Of a DNA stretch of 64,000 nt, positions 49,900 to 57,750 are shown in pieces. The stretch comes from DAOUJI01 sp965219565 (GTDB lineage Bacteria > Chloroflexota > Dehalococcoidia > Lucifugimonadales > JAGWBF01), in assembly GCA_965219565.1 (NCBI GenBank), contig OZ244780.1, positions 930,001 to 994,000 of the forward strand, read 5' to 3'. A model generated the notes under the pieces. The model saw nothing but the letters and a program-made list of their open reading frames with translations. It ran no database searches and was not told where the DNA came from. A program made the translations under genes and the position numbers. Numbering within the stretch: the first letter of the stretch is position 1; each line of letters begins with the position of its first letter.

Positions 49900-50861
49900 C
49901 TAGAGAATGGCTATGGGGTTCACCGGCGAGCCGGTCCCTCCCTCCACCTTGAGCGGAGCCACCAGGAACATGAACTCGTAGCGGCCCTCTTCCGCGCATA
50001 TATCCGCTAAGGGTTCCAGAAGGGAGTTGTCCACCAGACCGACGCCATAGGAGCTTATAACCGCGTGGACAGCCCAGGGTATACCGTAGCCGTTGGGCGA
50101 CAAGTCCATCATGTCCCAAGCCAGTATCGACACGTCGTGGTCCCTGATGAAGGAGAGGCAGGATACGTGAAGCCCCGGCCGTTCGGTGATAGGGGCGGCG
50201 CCACCGGGCGCACCGTAGACGGGTATCCCCGCCATCCACGGGTGGTTGGTCGGATATTCCCTGACCAAAGCTTCCCTGCCGCTGTATACGCAAAGGGCGT
50301 CGCCGGGTCTAACTTCTACGCCCTGGGCTGCGGCTACCTCTTCCAGCTCCCAGGCGTGGACAGGCCTGTCCTGGGTTACGTATGGAACGCCTCGGTGTCT
50401 TGGCACGTCAGAAGGACTCCTCTGGTTATGATGCCGTCGCTCCATGCGTCCACGGCGCCCCACCGGGCGCCGCTGAAGGTAATTTCCTTGTCGGGGTCGC
50501 GCCCGTTCCACATGCCGTCTTCGTCCCATACGTGACAAAGGGCGTCGAGGTGGGTGGCTGCCGAGCCGTGGTAGACCAGACCGTAGTAATCAATGGCCGC
50601 TACGGTCTTTCCGTCCCGCTGCATTGTGGCCATCCAGTGCTGGGCCGGCTGAGGGTTGTCGGGTCCGGCGGTCTTGGGGAAGTAGCGGCTCAGGGACACA
50701 CTCTGGCCCTTCTTGACCAGTTGTGCAGCCTCTAGCTTCTTCTCGGGTGTCACCAGGTTCATGGCGCCCATCTGGTCGTCGTCGCCCCATCTGCCCCAGT
50801 TCCGCCTGTCCCGGATGTAGGATATGACTTCCTCTTTGGTGGGCAGGCTTCGTTCGGCCAT
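49900..50861 (-). pseudogene. Cyclase family protein, copy 1, with a one-base frameshift
   Basis: Starting at ATG 50861 the frame reads as a normal cyclase (MAERSLPTKEEVISYIRDRR, then 'NWGRWGDDDQMGAMNLV', metal motif 'YHGSAATHLDALCHVW') until 'GVLL', then goes out of frame and stops near 50376. From about 50408 a second frame resumes exactly where the family continues ('DVPRHRGVPYVTQDRPVHAWELE'), and runs to 49900. Copy 2 has CTGGAC where this gene has CTGAC, so one G is missing near 50409. This is either a real pseudogene or a sequencing or assembly error; the rest of the gene is undamaged. Confidence 0.82.
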
Positions 50862-50991
50862 GTTGTCCTCCTCGTCGTTGAGAGGTCGATGTCCGGCTGC
50901 TCCGAATTGCCGCCCCTTATGATAACCGATGGGGGAAGTTGGGGGAATAAGCTAGGGGGATGCTGACTGAACGCGGGAGGCGGCAAAGTCC

Positions 50992-51018
50992 TTGACCTCG
51001 CCTCAGCTATGCTATAAT
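50992..51018 (+). promoter_or_regulatory. Candidate promoter of the GNAT gene
   Basis: TTGACC at 50992-50997 and a perfect TATAAT at 51013-51018; the spacer is short (15 bases). It is 44 bases before the GNAT start. Confidence 0.5.
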
Positions 51019-51061
51019 TGAGGGTGAAGCAACGCAGCAAATAGATTGGTGGCGGACGAGA

Positions 51062-51709
51062 ATGCTCCCTGAGATTTCGTTAAGGACTTGCACTAGAGAG
51101 GACGTAGTCAGGGTAGACGGCTGGCTCAAGGAGGAGATTGTCAACTCCTCCTGGTACGGTGTGGACGACAACGGGAACCCAGTGCACCTGGGATACACTC
51201 CTCGCCGCGTGCTCAGCGGTGAATCCGACCCCGAGTGGGACGAGCTTTTCGGCAACGAACGTCCGCGCAAGATATACGCCATATACACCCCCGGCGGCGA
51301 GCACATCGGAGAGGCTCAGATGGTCATAAGGGCCCCGATGTGGGAGGCCCAGCTGTTCGTCCTCATTGGACGCACAGACATGTGGCATCAAAGCTATGGC
51401 AGCGCCGCTCTGATTCAATTGATGGATATCGCCTTCTACACTTACGGCCTGCACCGGGCTTGGGTGGACGTGCCCGACTACAACCAAGTGGCCATACACA
51501 TGTGTGAGCGCCTGGGCTTCCAGATAGAGGGAAGGCTCAGGGGCACCCACCCGAAGGGCGGGGAATGGTACGACTCCCTGGCGATGGGGTTGCTCTCCAA
51601 CGAATACCCGAGACGGCGCGCCAGGTTAATGGGTGGCCAGGAAGAGCCGCCTATGTGGACCAGCCCTGTGATGGAAGGGCCGTTGGACCGGGAGCCCCGG
51701 GAACGGTAG
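51062..51709 (+). CDS. GNAT-family N-acetyltransferase
   Basis: A 215-residue protein of the RimJ/RimL-like GNAT group: 'IYAIYTPGGEHIGEAQMVI' (central strands), 'FVLIGRTDMWHQSYGSAALIQLMDIAFYTYGLHRAWVDVP' (acetyl-CoA loop region; classical R/Q-x-x-G-x-A here reads 'HQSYGSAA') and 'NQVAIHMCERLGFQIEGRLRGTH', a typical C-terminal part. It transfers an acetyl group to an amine, perhaps a protein N-terminus or small molecule; substrate unknown. Confidence 0.85.
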   Translation: MLPEISLRTCTREDVVRVDGWLKEEIVNSSWYGVDDNGNPVHLGYTPRRVLSGESDPEWDELFGNERPRKIYAIYTPGGEHIGEAQMVIRAPMWEAQLFVLIGRTDMWHQSYGSAALIQLMDIAFYTYGLHRAWVDVPDYNQVAIHMCERLGFQIEGRLRGTHPKGGEWYDSLAMGLLSNEYPRRRARLMGGQEEPPMWTSPVMEGPLDREPRER

Positions 51710-51814
51710 TCCAGGGCAGTCCGCCTTCTGATACATCGATTTGTCCCACACCGATGTGGGCGTCCTTTGAGAGGCTGGTACAGCGGCGGCATCCTGACTG
51801 TTTGAGCGCCCGAT

Positions 51815-52594
51815 TTGATTCCCCTATACGACGCATCAGTCCGCCGCCGAAAGCTTCCGGTCGTAAATATAGCTCTGATAGTCGTCAACGCCCTCGTCTT
51901 CATCTACGAGCTAACCCTTGGCGGCATTGACCGGGACATCTTCTTCTTTACGTTCGGACTGATGCCCGTCGAGTTGACTCAAGGGATTTCGTTCCAGATA
52001 TTGCCCCTCAGAGACTCCCTTGGCAACGTCGTGGAAGTTAAGGACATAGAGACTCCGTTCCACACGTGGGGTACGGTTTTCACTTCCATGTTCATGCACG
52101 GCGGGTTTATGCACTTCATCGGAAACATGTTGTTTCTGTGGGTGTTCGGAGACAACGTGGAGGAGCGGCTGGGCCACGTCAAATATCTGTTGTTCTACGT
52201 CGCTGCGGGCGTTGCGGCGGCCTGGGCCCAGATTGGGATTGATTTAGACTCCCAGACGCCCATGATAGGCGCCAGCGGCGCCATATCCGGCGTCCTCGGC
52301 GCATATCTGATGCTCTACCCCTACAACCGCATTACAACCTTGGTCATGTTCGTGTTCATCACTGTGATACAGCTTCCCGCGCTGCTTGTGCTGGGCGCAT
52401 GGTTCCTGCTCCAGCTTATCAACGGACTCGGCTCGCTGGGCACCTTCTCGTCCGGCGCCGGCGTGGCCTACATGGCCCACATTGGGGGATTTGCGGCCGG
52501 AATGGTCCTCATGTCCCTCTATAAGCTACTGACAGGGGAACCCGTATGGCCCTCACGGCCCTGGGACTATAATCCATGGCGGCTGCGGCCTTGA
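51815..52594 (+). CDS. Rhomboid-family intramembrane serine protease
   Basis: A 259-residue membrane protein with about six transmembrane helices. The active-site Ser154 is in 'IGASGAISGVLGAY', His222 in 'MAHIGGFAAGM', and the oxyanion helix is 'MHGGFMHFIGNMLFLWVFGDNVE' (H95, H100, N104). Rhomboids cleave transmembrane segments within the inner membrane. The start is a TTG with a poor ribosome site; a later start would remove the first helix. A stand-alone gene between the GNAT gene and trpF. Confidence 0.92.
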   Translation: MIPLYDASVRRRKLPVVNIALIVVNALVFIYELTLGGIDRDIFFFTFGLMPVELTQGISFQILPLRDSLGNVVEVKDIETPFHTWGTVFTSMFMHGGFMHFIGNMLFLWVFGDNVEERLGHVKYLLFYVAAGVAAAWAQIGIDLDSQTPMIGASGAISGVLGAYLMLYPYNRITTLVMFVFITVIQLPALLVLGAWFLLQLINGLGSLGTFSSGAGVAYMAHIGGFAAGMVLMSLYKLLTGEPVWPSRPWDYNPWRLRP

Positions 52595-52647
52595 GGGTCT
52601 GGGCGAGATGGACTGTCGATGAGGAGTATGTCCCCGGCGTATAGGCG

Positions 52648-52653
52648 TATAAT
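52648..52653 (+). promoter_or_regulatory. Candidate -10 element for trpF-trpB
   Basis: A perfect TATAAT 30 bases before the trpF ATG; no clear -35 hexamer is seen. Confidence 0.4.
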
Positions 52654-52683
52654 GGACGCGGAACCCCTCAACAGGCGCTTGTC

Positions 52684-53334
52684 ATGCTTAAAGTAAAGAT
52701 ATGCGGAATCATGAGGCCCGAAGATGCGCGGTTGGCTGCCGACGCGGGAGCCGATGTTCTGGGCATGAATTTTGTGGCAGGAAGCAAAAGGCTCGTCGAC
52801 CGCTCCCAGGCCGCGCGCATAATCGAGGCGGCTCGGGCCGGAGACAAACGTCCTCAGGTGGCGGGGCTTTTCGCTGACCAGCCGGAAGATGAGGTGAATG
52901 GCGTGGCGGCTGAGCTAGGGCTGGACTTAGTGCAGCTGTGCGGGGGCGAGCCTCCCGCGTATTGCACCCGAATGGGGTCCCCCGTGATGAAGACAATCCA
53001 CGTCGGAACGGGAGCGGTGGACTGCGGTGAGTTGTCTAACAGGATCAAAGCGTACACTGATGACGGGCATGTCGTGGTAGTGGACCGTAAGGTGGAAGGA
53101 CTGGCTGGAGGCACTGGCCAGACCTTCAACTGGGACATAGCCAGTGACCTTTCCGAGCGGGGCATAGATTTCTTTCTCGCAGGCGGGCTTACGCCGGATA
53201 ACGTAGGCGGGGCTGTGCGTTTGGTCAGGCCGTGGGGAGTGGACGTTTCCAGCGGTGTCGAGACCAAGGGCGCCCCGGGCAAGGACCACGATAAGGTAAG
53301 ATCATTCATCCGAGCGGCCAGGGAGGCGCAATAA
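52684..53334 (+). CDS. trpF: Phosphoribosylanthranilate isomerase
   Basis: A 216-residue TIM-barrel enzyme. 'LKVKICGIMRPEDARLAADAGADVLGMNF' carries the catalytic Cys of 'KICGI', 'VAGLFADQPEDEV' is family-typical, and the phosphate-binding end reads 'FFLAGGLTPDNVGGAVRLVRPWGVDVSSGVE' with a catalytic Asp in 'VVVDRKVEG'. It isomerises phosphoribosylanthranilate in tryptophan synthesis. It ends one base before the trpB start, so the two are one operon; trpA is not in the window. Confidence 0.95.
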   Translation: MLKVKICGIMRPEDARLAADAGADVLGMNFVAGSKRLVDRSQAARIIEAARAGDKRPQVAGLFADQPEDEVNGVAAELGLDLVQLCGGEPPAYCTRMGSPVMKTIHVGTGAVDCGELSNRIKAYTDDGHVVVVDRKVEGLAGGTGQTFNWDIASDLSERGIDFFLAGGLTPDNVGGAVRLVRPWGVDVSSGVETKGAPGKDHDKVRSFIRAAREAQ

Positions 53335-53335
53335 C

Positions 53336-54538
53336 ATGGTGGACGTTAGCTCATTGCCGGACAAACGAGGCAGGTTCGGCTTATTCGGCGGCAAGTTCGT
53401 GCCGGAGACTTTGATGGCTGCCTTGGAGGAGCTCGAGAGAGCCTATTCGGACCTGAAGGACTCCCCGGAATTCCGGCGGGAGTTGGGCAGGTTGAACAAG
53501 GACTATTCGGGAAGGCCCACTCCTCTCTACCTGGCCGAAAACCTCAGCCGGAAGACCGGAGGAGCGCGCATCTACCTGAAGCGCGAAGACCTGGCTCACA
53601 CGGGAGCGCACAAGATAAACAACGCTCTGGGTCAGGCTCTGTTGGCCAGGTACATGGGCAAGACGCGTATCATCGCCGAGACCGGCGCTGGACAGCACGG
53701 AGTGGCAACCGCCACGGTCTGCGCAATGGCGGGCCTTCCCTGTGTTGTTTACATGGGGTCCGAGGACATCGTTCGCCAGTCGCCCAACGTTTACCGCATG
53801 AAGCTTCTGGGCGCCGAGGTGACGCCGGTGGAGTCGGGCAGCCGCACTCTAAAGGACGCTATCAACGAGGCCATACGAGACTGGGTGACCAACGTCGGGA
53901 CGACCCATTACCTCCTGGGAAGTGCAGTAGGACCCCACCCCTATCCCATGCTGGTACGGGACTTCCAGTCCGTGATTGGACGCGAGTCCAGGGAGCAGAT
54001 CCTGGAAGCCGAGGGACGCCTTCCAGACTACGTCGTCGCCTGCGTCGGAGGAGGCAGCAACGCCATTGGCATGTTCCACTCCTTCATAGGGGACGAAGAA
54101 GTGAAGTTGGTGGGCGTCGAAGCGGGAGGGAAGGGAGCAGGCGCCAACCAGAATGCGGCCTCCCTTAGCGAGGGGCGGCCCGGTGTGCTCCACGGTTCTA
54201 TGTCATATTTACTGCAAGACGACCACGGCCAGGTGGTGGAGACCCACTCCATCTCTGCGGGGTTGGACTATCCTGGCGTGGGTCCTGAGCACAGCTACCT
54301 GAAGGATTCGGGTCGGGCGGAGTATACGACGGTGAAGGACGAGGAGGCCCTTGAAGGCTTCCACATGTTGTCCCGCACGGAAGGCATAATACCGGCCTTG
54401 GAACCTTCCCACGCCGTATATTACGCCGCACGGCTGGCTGAGACTCTGCCGGAGGACAAAACAGTCCTGGTGTGTCTCAGTGGGCGAGGGGACAAGGACA
54501 TTCACGTCGTGGCCCAGGCGGGCGGCCTGGAGGTTTAG
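53336..54538 (+). CDS. trpB: Tryptophan synthase beta chain
   Basis: A 400-residue PLP enzyme, full length. The PLP-lysine is Lys93 in 'EDLAHTGAHKINNALGQ'. 'ETGAGQHGVATATVCA', 'GSRTLKDAINEAIRDWV', 'CVGGGSNAIGMFHSFI' and the ending 'VCLSGRGDKD' are hallmarks of TrpB1. It joins indole and serine to tryptophan. trpA, which makes indole in the complex, does not follow; trpB and the convergent pheA meet 10 bases apart. Confidence 0.97.
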   Translation: MVDVSSLPDKRGRFGLFGGKFVPETLMAALEELERAYSDLKDSPEFRRELGRLNKDYSGRPTPLYLAENLSRKTGGARIYLKREDLAHTGAHKINNALGQALLARYMGKTRIIAETGAGQHGVATATVCAMAGLPCVVYMGSEDIVRQSPNVYRMKLLGAEVTPVESGSRTLKDAINEAIRDWVTNVGTTHYLLGSAVGPHPYPMLVRDFQSVIGRESREQILEAEGRLPDYVVACVGGGSNAIGMFHSFIGDEEVKLVGVEAGGKGAGANQNAASLSEGRPGVLHGSMSYLLQDDHGQVVETHSISAGLDYPGVGPEHSYLKDSGRAEYTTVKDEEALEGFHMLSRTEGIIPALEPSHAVYYAARLAETLPEDKTVLVCLSGRGDKDIHVVAQAGGLEV

Positions 54539-54548
54539 TCCACGTCTG

Positions 54549-55397
54549 TCACATGCGGCGCGGATAAGAGCCGAACACCCTCAGCATGGCCGTCTGGCTT
54601 TTGATGAAGTCCAATACTCCCTGGACCTTCGGGTCTTCCCTGTGGCCGTCGAAGTCCACCAGGAACCAGTAAAGACCCAGGGACTCTTTGGTGGGCCTCG
54701 ACTCTATTTTGGCCAGATTGATGTTCCGTATGGCGAACTCCCCGAGAGCGTTGTAGAGCATCCCGGGCTTGTCCTCCGCAAAAGAGAAGCAGATAGACGT
54801 TTTGTCACGCCCGGTGGCCTCATGGTCCTCTCTCGCCAGGGCGACGAAGCGAGTCTCATTCGAGGAGTTGTCCTGAATTCCGCGGGCCAGGGTCTCCATG
54901 TTTCGGAGCTCGGCAGCCCGTTGCGGCGATATGGCCGCCGCCGGCACGGGGCTGGCCCATACGTCGTCGATGGCCGAGACGGTGCTTAGGGAGGCTATCT
55001 TCTGGGCGTTTGGGAAGCATTGTTCCAGGTACGCCCTGCACTGGCCAAGGGCTTGGGGGTGGGAGAAGATGGTCTGTATGTCCGCGGCCCTGGTCCCCGG
55101 GACCACCAGTAGAGTGTGGTCTATGGGTATCACCAGCTCGTTCCGTATGGAAAGGCGAGAGTCCTGAATGAGGATGTCCAAGGTGGCGGTGACCGACCCC
55201 TCCAGGCTGTTCTCTATGGGAGCCACTCCTTCGTCGGCTATGCCCGATGCCACCGCCAAGGCCACGGCCTGGATAGTTGGAAAGGGCACCAGGGTCCAGT
55301 CGCCTCCGATCTTCTCGGCATACTTGACGGCAGCCTCTTCCGAGTAGGTGCCCTCAGGGCCCAGGTATGCGATGGAGCCCGTGGCGACAGGGGACAT
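54549..55397 (-). CDS. pheA: Prephenate dehydratase
   Basis: A 282-residue monofunctional prephenate dehydratase with C-terminal ACT domain. The catalytic 'NETRFVALARE' (TRF motif, about 179-190) and 'GPEGTYSEEAAVKY', 'PIENSLEGSVTATLD' in the dehydratase domain are clear; the ACT domain contains the phenylalanine-binding 'LAKIESRPTKE'. It makes phenylpyruvate for phenylalanine. It is the last gene of a potassium-uptake operon, overlapping the preceding TrkA-type stop codon by one base, an unusual partner. Confidence 0.95.
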   Translation of the reverse strand: MSPVATGSIAYLGPEGTYSEEAAVKYAEKIGGDWTLVPFPTIQAVALAVASGIADEGVAPIENSLEGSVTATLDILIQDSRLSIRNELVIPIDHTLLVVPGTRAADIQTIFSHPQALGQCRAYLEQCFPNAQKIASLSTVSAIDDVWASPVPAAAISPQRAAELRNMETLARGIQDNSSNETRFVALAREDHEATGRDKTSICFSFAEDKPGMLYNALGEFAIRNINLAKIESRPTKESLGLYWFLVDFDGHREDPKVQGVLDFIKSQTAMLRVFGSYPRRM

Positions 55398-56056
55398 TAC
55401 TCCACTCCTGTGAAGGTCTCAAATAGAATATGTTCATCGCCGTGGGAGGTCACGGCGACAATCTGGTCGTCGGCCATGAGGACCACGTCATCGGTGGGGA
55501 GATGGGGTCCGTCGGGTTTTATCACCAAGGAGATGAAGCTGCCAGGCGGAAGGGGAATGTCCCCCAAGGACTTTCCCATTGCGCCTGCGTCTTCAGGTAT
55601 GGTCACGGTAATCATTTCCTGCTGGGACGCCAGAGACATGAGATGCACCAATGACTGACCCGGCAGTTCATCTTCGATGTTGGCGACCACAAGGTGGGTG
55701 CCGTTTACCACCTTGTCGACACCCAGAATCTTAAACAGGGACTCGTTTTGCGGGTCTTTAATCACAGAGATGGTCCGGGGAGTGTTGAACACCTGTTTTG
55801 CGGTCTGGCAGATGGCCAAATTGTCCTCGTCCCTGGCGGTCACAGCAATTACCAAGTTGGCCCGGGCGGCGCCGGCTTCCTTCAGGACTTCAATCCGGGT
55901 GGCGTCCCCTAGTAGAGCCACCCTGCCCAACTCTTCATTCACCGTGTCGCAAATGCGCCGGTCCTTATCTATCACTAGCACCTCGTTGTCCATGGCCAGC
56001 AAGACCCTGGTCAACTGGTGGCCCACCTTGCCGCATCCTGCGATGAGAGCGTACAT
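55397..56056 (-). CDS. TrkA/KtrA-type NAD-binding regulatory protein (RCK N and C domains)
   Basis: A 219-residue protein with the Rossmann start 'MYALIAGCGKVGHQLTRVLLAMDNEVLVIDKD', an 'LGDATRIEVLKEAGAARANLVIAVTARDEDN' core and a TrkA-C domain. These proteins sit on the cytoplasmic face of potassium transporters and gate them by NADH/ATP binding. One of three TrkA-like genes in this operon, so the transporter may have a mixed regulatory ring. It overlaps pheA by one base. Confidence 0.88.
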   Translation of the reverse strand: MYALIAGCGKVGHQLTRVLLAMDNEVLVIDKDRRICDTVNEELGRVALLGDATRIEVLKEAGAARANLVIAVTARDEDNLAICQTAKQVFNTPRTISVIKDPQNESLFKILGVDKVVNGTHLVVANIEDELPGQSLVHLMSLASQQEMITVTIPEDAGAMGKSLGDIPLPPGSFISLVIKPDGPHLPTDDVVLMADDQIVAVTSHGDEHILFETFTGVE

Positions 56057-56088
56057 GCTTGGTGTTTTCCTCCGGACCTTTTCACCCT

Positions 56089-56496
56089 TTAACGGGGCTG
56101 TTCGAACGTGCCGGTAACTATTGTGTCCGTCATCAGTTGGGTGGGAGATATTACGTCGAGACCGAGGTTCCGGTACAGGAGTTCCCGTTCCGGGTCTTCA
56201 ATTCTGCACACCACTTCTGGAATATGGAAGATATGGACGGCGATTTGGGCCGCCATAGCGTTTCTGGAGTCGTCGTCCGAAAGGGCCAACGCGGCGTCAA
56301 TTGTGGCCGTCCCAATGTTCCTGATGTCGGCGATAAGGGACTCAGAACCCGGAACTATGTCGACTCCCTCCTCGTTGATCAGGGGATCATTGGGGGACGT
56401 CTGGTAGTCAAGGGCTGTGACGGCGTGTCCTGACCTGGCCAACCTCGAGACCAGGTGGGCGCCCATGCGGTCGTAGCCCACTACTAAGACGTTCAT
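56089..56496 (-). CDS. TrkA-N-like single-domain protein
   Basis: A 135-residue protein comprising only an RCK-N-like Rossmann domain: 'MNVLVVGYDRMGAHLVSRLARSGHAVTALDYQ' with the glycines partly changed (VGYDRMG rather than GxGxxG), then 'SLIADIRNIGTATIDAALALSDDDSRN'. The TrkA-C domain is missing, so the protein is half the usual length. It starts three bases after the UspA stop. It may be a truncated or specialised regulator of the same transporter. Confidence 0.75.
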   Translation of the reverse strand: MNVLVVGYDRMGAHLVSRLARSGHAVTALDYQTSPNDPLINEEGVDIVPGSESLIADIRNIGTATIDAALALSDDDSRNAMAAQIAVHIFHIPEVVCRIEDPERELLYRNLGLDVISPTQLMTDTIVTGTFEQPR

Positions 56497-56499
56497 GGT

Positions 56500-56949
56500 C
56501 TATCCGTCCCCGCCCTTGTTTTGGTAACCCTCGGCGTCTTTCCACAGCAAGACCTGGCAGGGTGCGTTCCTCAATACATAACTGATGGTGTCCCCAAAGC
56601 GATCGTCTCGTCCATAACGTTTGCTGGGCAGTCCGAGGACCACCATCTGAGCGTTCTTGTTGACAGCCTCTTCCACAATGGCGGGTCCGGCGTGCCTGGC
56701 TTGGACGTACCCGCCTTCCAGGCTGCATTTTTCACGCCCGCCGATCGATTCCAACCTATCCAAAATCGCCTCTCCCCGTGAAGGGTCCAATTCTATGTCC
56801 AAGGGGAGCTCGTGGCCAACTTCAATGACGTACAAGACTACTACCTTGGCTTTGCTCGTTCGGGCCAGCCCGCAAGCCAGCCGAGCGGCCCCTTCATCGC
56901 TGGAGCCGCCGTCTACGGCGACCAATATGCTGCTGTGGTTTGAAGGCAT
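56500..56949 (-). CDS. Universal stress protein (UspA family)
   Basis: A 149-residue UspA fold: 'SSILVAVDGGSSDEGAARLACGLARTSKAKVVVLYVIEV' at the N-terminus, 'AQMVVLGLPSKRYGRDDRFGDTISYVLRNAPCQVLLWK' at the C-terminus. The classical ATP motif GxxGx9G(S/T) is only partly present. Usp proteins adjoin potassium and other ion transporters in many bacteria and bind nucleotides. Its position between TrkA-like genes suggests a role in potassium homeostasis. Confidence 0.85.
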   Translation of the reverse strand: MPSNHSSILVAVDGGSSDEGAARLACGLARTSKAKVVVLYVIEVGHELPLDIELDPSRGEAILDRLESIGGREKCSLEGGYVQARHAGPAIVEEAVNKNAQMVVLGLPSKRYGRDDRFGDTISYVLRNAPCQVLLWKDAEGYQNKGGDG

Positions 56950-56982
56950 GTCAAAACTGGGCAGTTGGAGTGGGCCGTTCCG

Positions 56983-57678
56983 TTAACCTTCAGTGGCGCC
57001 GTTTTCTGACGGTCCCCGGGGTATGGAATGAATCTTCCCAAGCTGCTCACTGTTGCCGGCCACTATCAGAATGTCACCGGGTCGTATCTCTTCGTCCTTT
57101 GACGGCATCAAGAGGAATTCTCTTCCCCGGCGCAAGGCCAAGACAGCCAGGCCGTACTTGTCCCTGGGCCCGGTCAGTCCGGCGTCTTCAAGAGTCCGCT
57201 TTATGATGTTGGCAGGGGGTCTTAGCTTGGTGATGCCGTAACCGGGTCCGACCTCCATGAACTCCAGCACGCCCGGCTCGAACCCGACGTGAGAGAGCCT
57301 TTGCCCGATTTCTTGCTCCGGATAGACTACTTTGTCCGCCCCTATACGGTCCATCGTGGCCCCGTGAAGCTGATTTATTGCCCTCACTACGATATAGGGC
57401 ACACCCAGGTCTTTAAGCACCACCGTAATGAGGATGGATGCCTGGATATCCTCGCCAATGGCTACCAGCGCCACGTCGAAGTTAGGCGCCCCCAGTTCCC
57501 TGAGCACGGCCTCGTTGGTGGCGTCGGCTTTCACGGCGTAGGTGACGTGTCCCAACATATCCTGGACCGGCTTGTCTTCGATGTCTATGCCCAGGACATC
57601 GTGCCCCATCTGGTACAGCTCCCTTGCCGCGCTGGACCCGAACCGCCCCAGCCCAACGACTATCACCTGCTTTTTCAT
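56983..57678 (-). CDS. TrkA-family potassium uptake regulator (KtrA-like)
   Basis: A 231-residue regulator with an intact GxGxxG in 'KKQVIVVGLGRFGSSAARELYQMGHDVLGIDIED' and a TrkA-C domain ending 'IRPGDILIVAGNSEQLGKI'. The ATG at 57678 follows AAGGAG at five bases. It lies directly downstream of the transporter gene and is the best candidate for the primary gating subunit of the KtrB/TrkH-like channel. Confidence 0.9.
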   Translation of the reverse strand: MKKQVIVVGLGRFGSSAARELYQMGHDVLGIDIEDKPVQDMLGHVTYAVKADATNEAVLRELGAPNFDVALVAIGEDIQASILITVVLKDLGVPYIVVRAINQLHGATMDRIGADKVVYPEQEIGQRLSHVGFEPGVLEFMEVGPGYGITKLRPPANIIKRTLEDAGLTGPRDKYGLAVLALRRGREFLLMPSKDEEIRPGDILIVAGNSEQLGKIHSIPRGPSENGATEG

Positions 57679-57750
57679 GGTTCTCCTTACGGACATTCCT
57701 GAGAGCCGCGTTTGGCTGGGACTTCTGTGCCGCCCGCCCTCAGGGAATCC

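Noticed and set aside
51540..51836. Small minus-strand frames around the end of the GNAT gene
   Set aside because: Shadows of the GNAT coding sequence, without ribosome sites.
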